Under the pieces are notes generated by a model. It did no database searches and was not told the DNA's origin. It saw only the letters and a list, made by a program, of their open reading frames with translations. The position numbers were made by a program, and so were the translations under genes. Positions 41,765-41,779 of a DNA stretch of 41,779 nt are shown in pieces (position 1 is the first letter of the stretch; each line of letters starts with the position of its first letter). The stretch lies in the IMG/VR virus record IMGVR_UViG_3300021356_000045, positions 1 to 41,779 of that record; one strand, given 5' to 3'. The DNA is from a virus.

Positions 41765-41779
41765 GTGTAACTTTGATTT
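41765..41779 (+). promoter_or_regulatory. Early promoter 8, cut by the window edge
   Basis: GTGTAACTTTGATTT begins at 41765, the same -35 start as the other seven. The -10 would fall just outside the window. Confidence 0.55.

Noticed and set aside
1-41779. tRNA genes, insertion sequences or an integrase
   Set aside because: Nearly all spacers are too short, and I saw no cloverleaf, transposase or integrase motif in them.

Overview
The window looks like part of a large, AT-rich genome of a T4-like tailed phage (myovirus) infecting a Gram-negative, probably marine, bacterium. This is inferred from gene content and signals, not from a database search. Supporting signals are very long fibre genes of the kind seen in marine T4-like phages, T4-type late promoter boxes (TATAAATA and close variants), PhoH, a DinG-type helicase, a Nudix hydrolase, a Cas4-like nuclease, and head-targeting leaders that end in the T4 prohead protease motif (L/I)-x-E. 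Strong Shine-Dalgarno sites and sigma-70-like early promoters favour a proteobacterial host. An outer-membrane barrel and a lipoprotein agree with a Gram-negative envelope.

Layout. Positions 1-969: start of a glycosyltransferase gene and a Cas4-like nuclease whose ribosome binding site lies inside an 11-bp-stem hairpin. Positions 987-23028: about 22 kb of leftward virion adhesion genes. These are two 1500-1700-residue fibres, two collagen-like fibres (777 and 2337 residues), a protein with 11 calcium-binding thrombospondin-type-3 units, and a small beta-sandwich protein. Positions 23038-29738: mostly leftward housekeeping genes, namely PhoH, an Hc1 histone-like protein, a divergent chaperonin-like protein, Nudix, a DinG helicase and a two-helix membrane protein, with a divergent sigma-region-4-like regulator. 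Positions 29805-33912: a mainly rightward envelope block. It holds a Cys-rich protein, a membrane-anchored class III nucleotidyl cyclase, a membrane/coiled-coil protein, a lysozyme with an unusual insertion, and a DUF481-like outer-membrane barrel. One GIY-YIG-like gene lies on the other strand.

Positions 33921-38870: five leftward genes share one of two related N-terminal leaders that look like capsid-targeting sequences. The cargo differs in each: a polynucleotide-kinase-like enzyme, one or two proteins with membrane segments, and unknown proteins. Two of these genes also share about 170 bp of upstream DNA with a late-promoter-like box. A third upstream copy is fused to what looks like the 3' end of a lost gene, and a 30-31-bp element follows each of three stop codons. 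The whole resembles a promoter-plus-leader cassette array for proteins packaged in the head and delivered with the DNA.

Positions 38940-39068 form a GC-rich, hairpin-dense block. From 39071 to the end is an early region of short rightward genes, some only 19-35 codons long. Most have their own promoter of the form GTGTAA, exactly 17 bp, TATAAT. There are seven complete copies and one cut by the window edge.

The best candidates for undescribed biology are the packaged-cargo cassette array (especially the packaged kinase) and the phage-encoded membrane nucleotidyl cyclase with its adjacent membrane protein.
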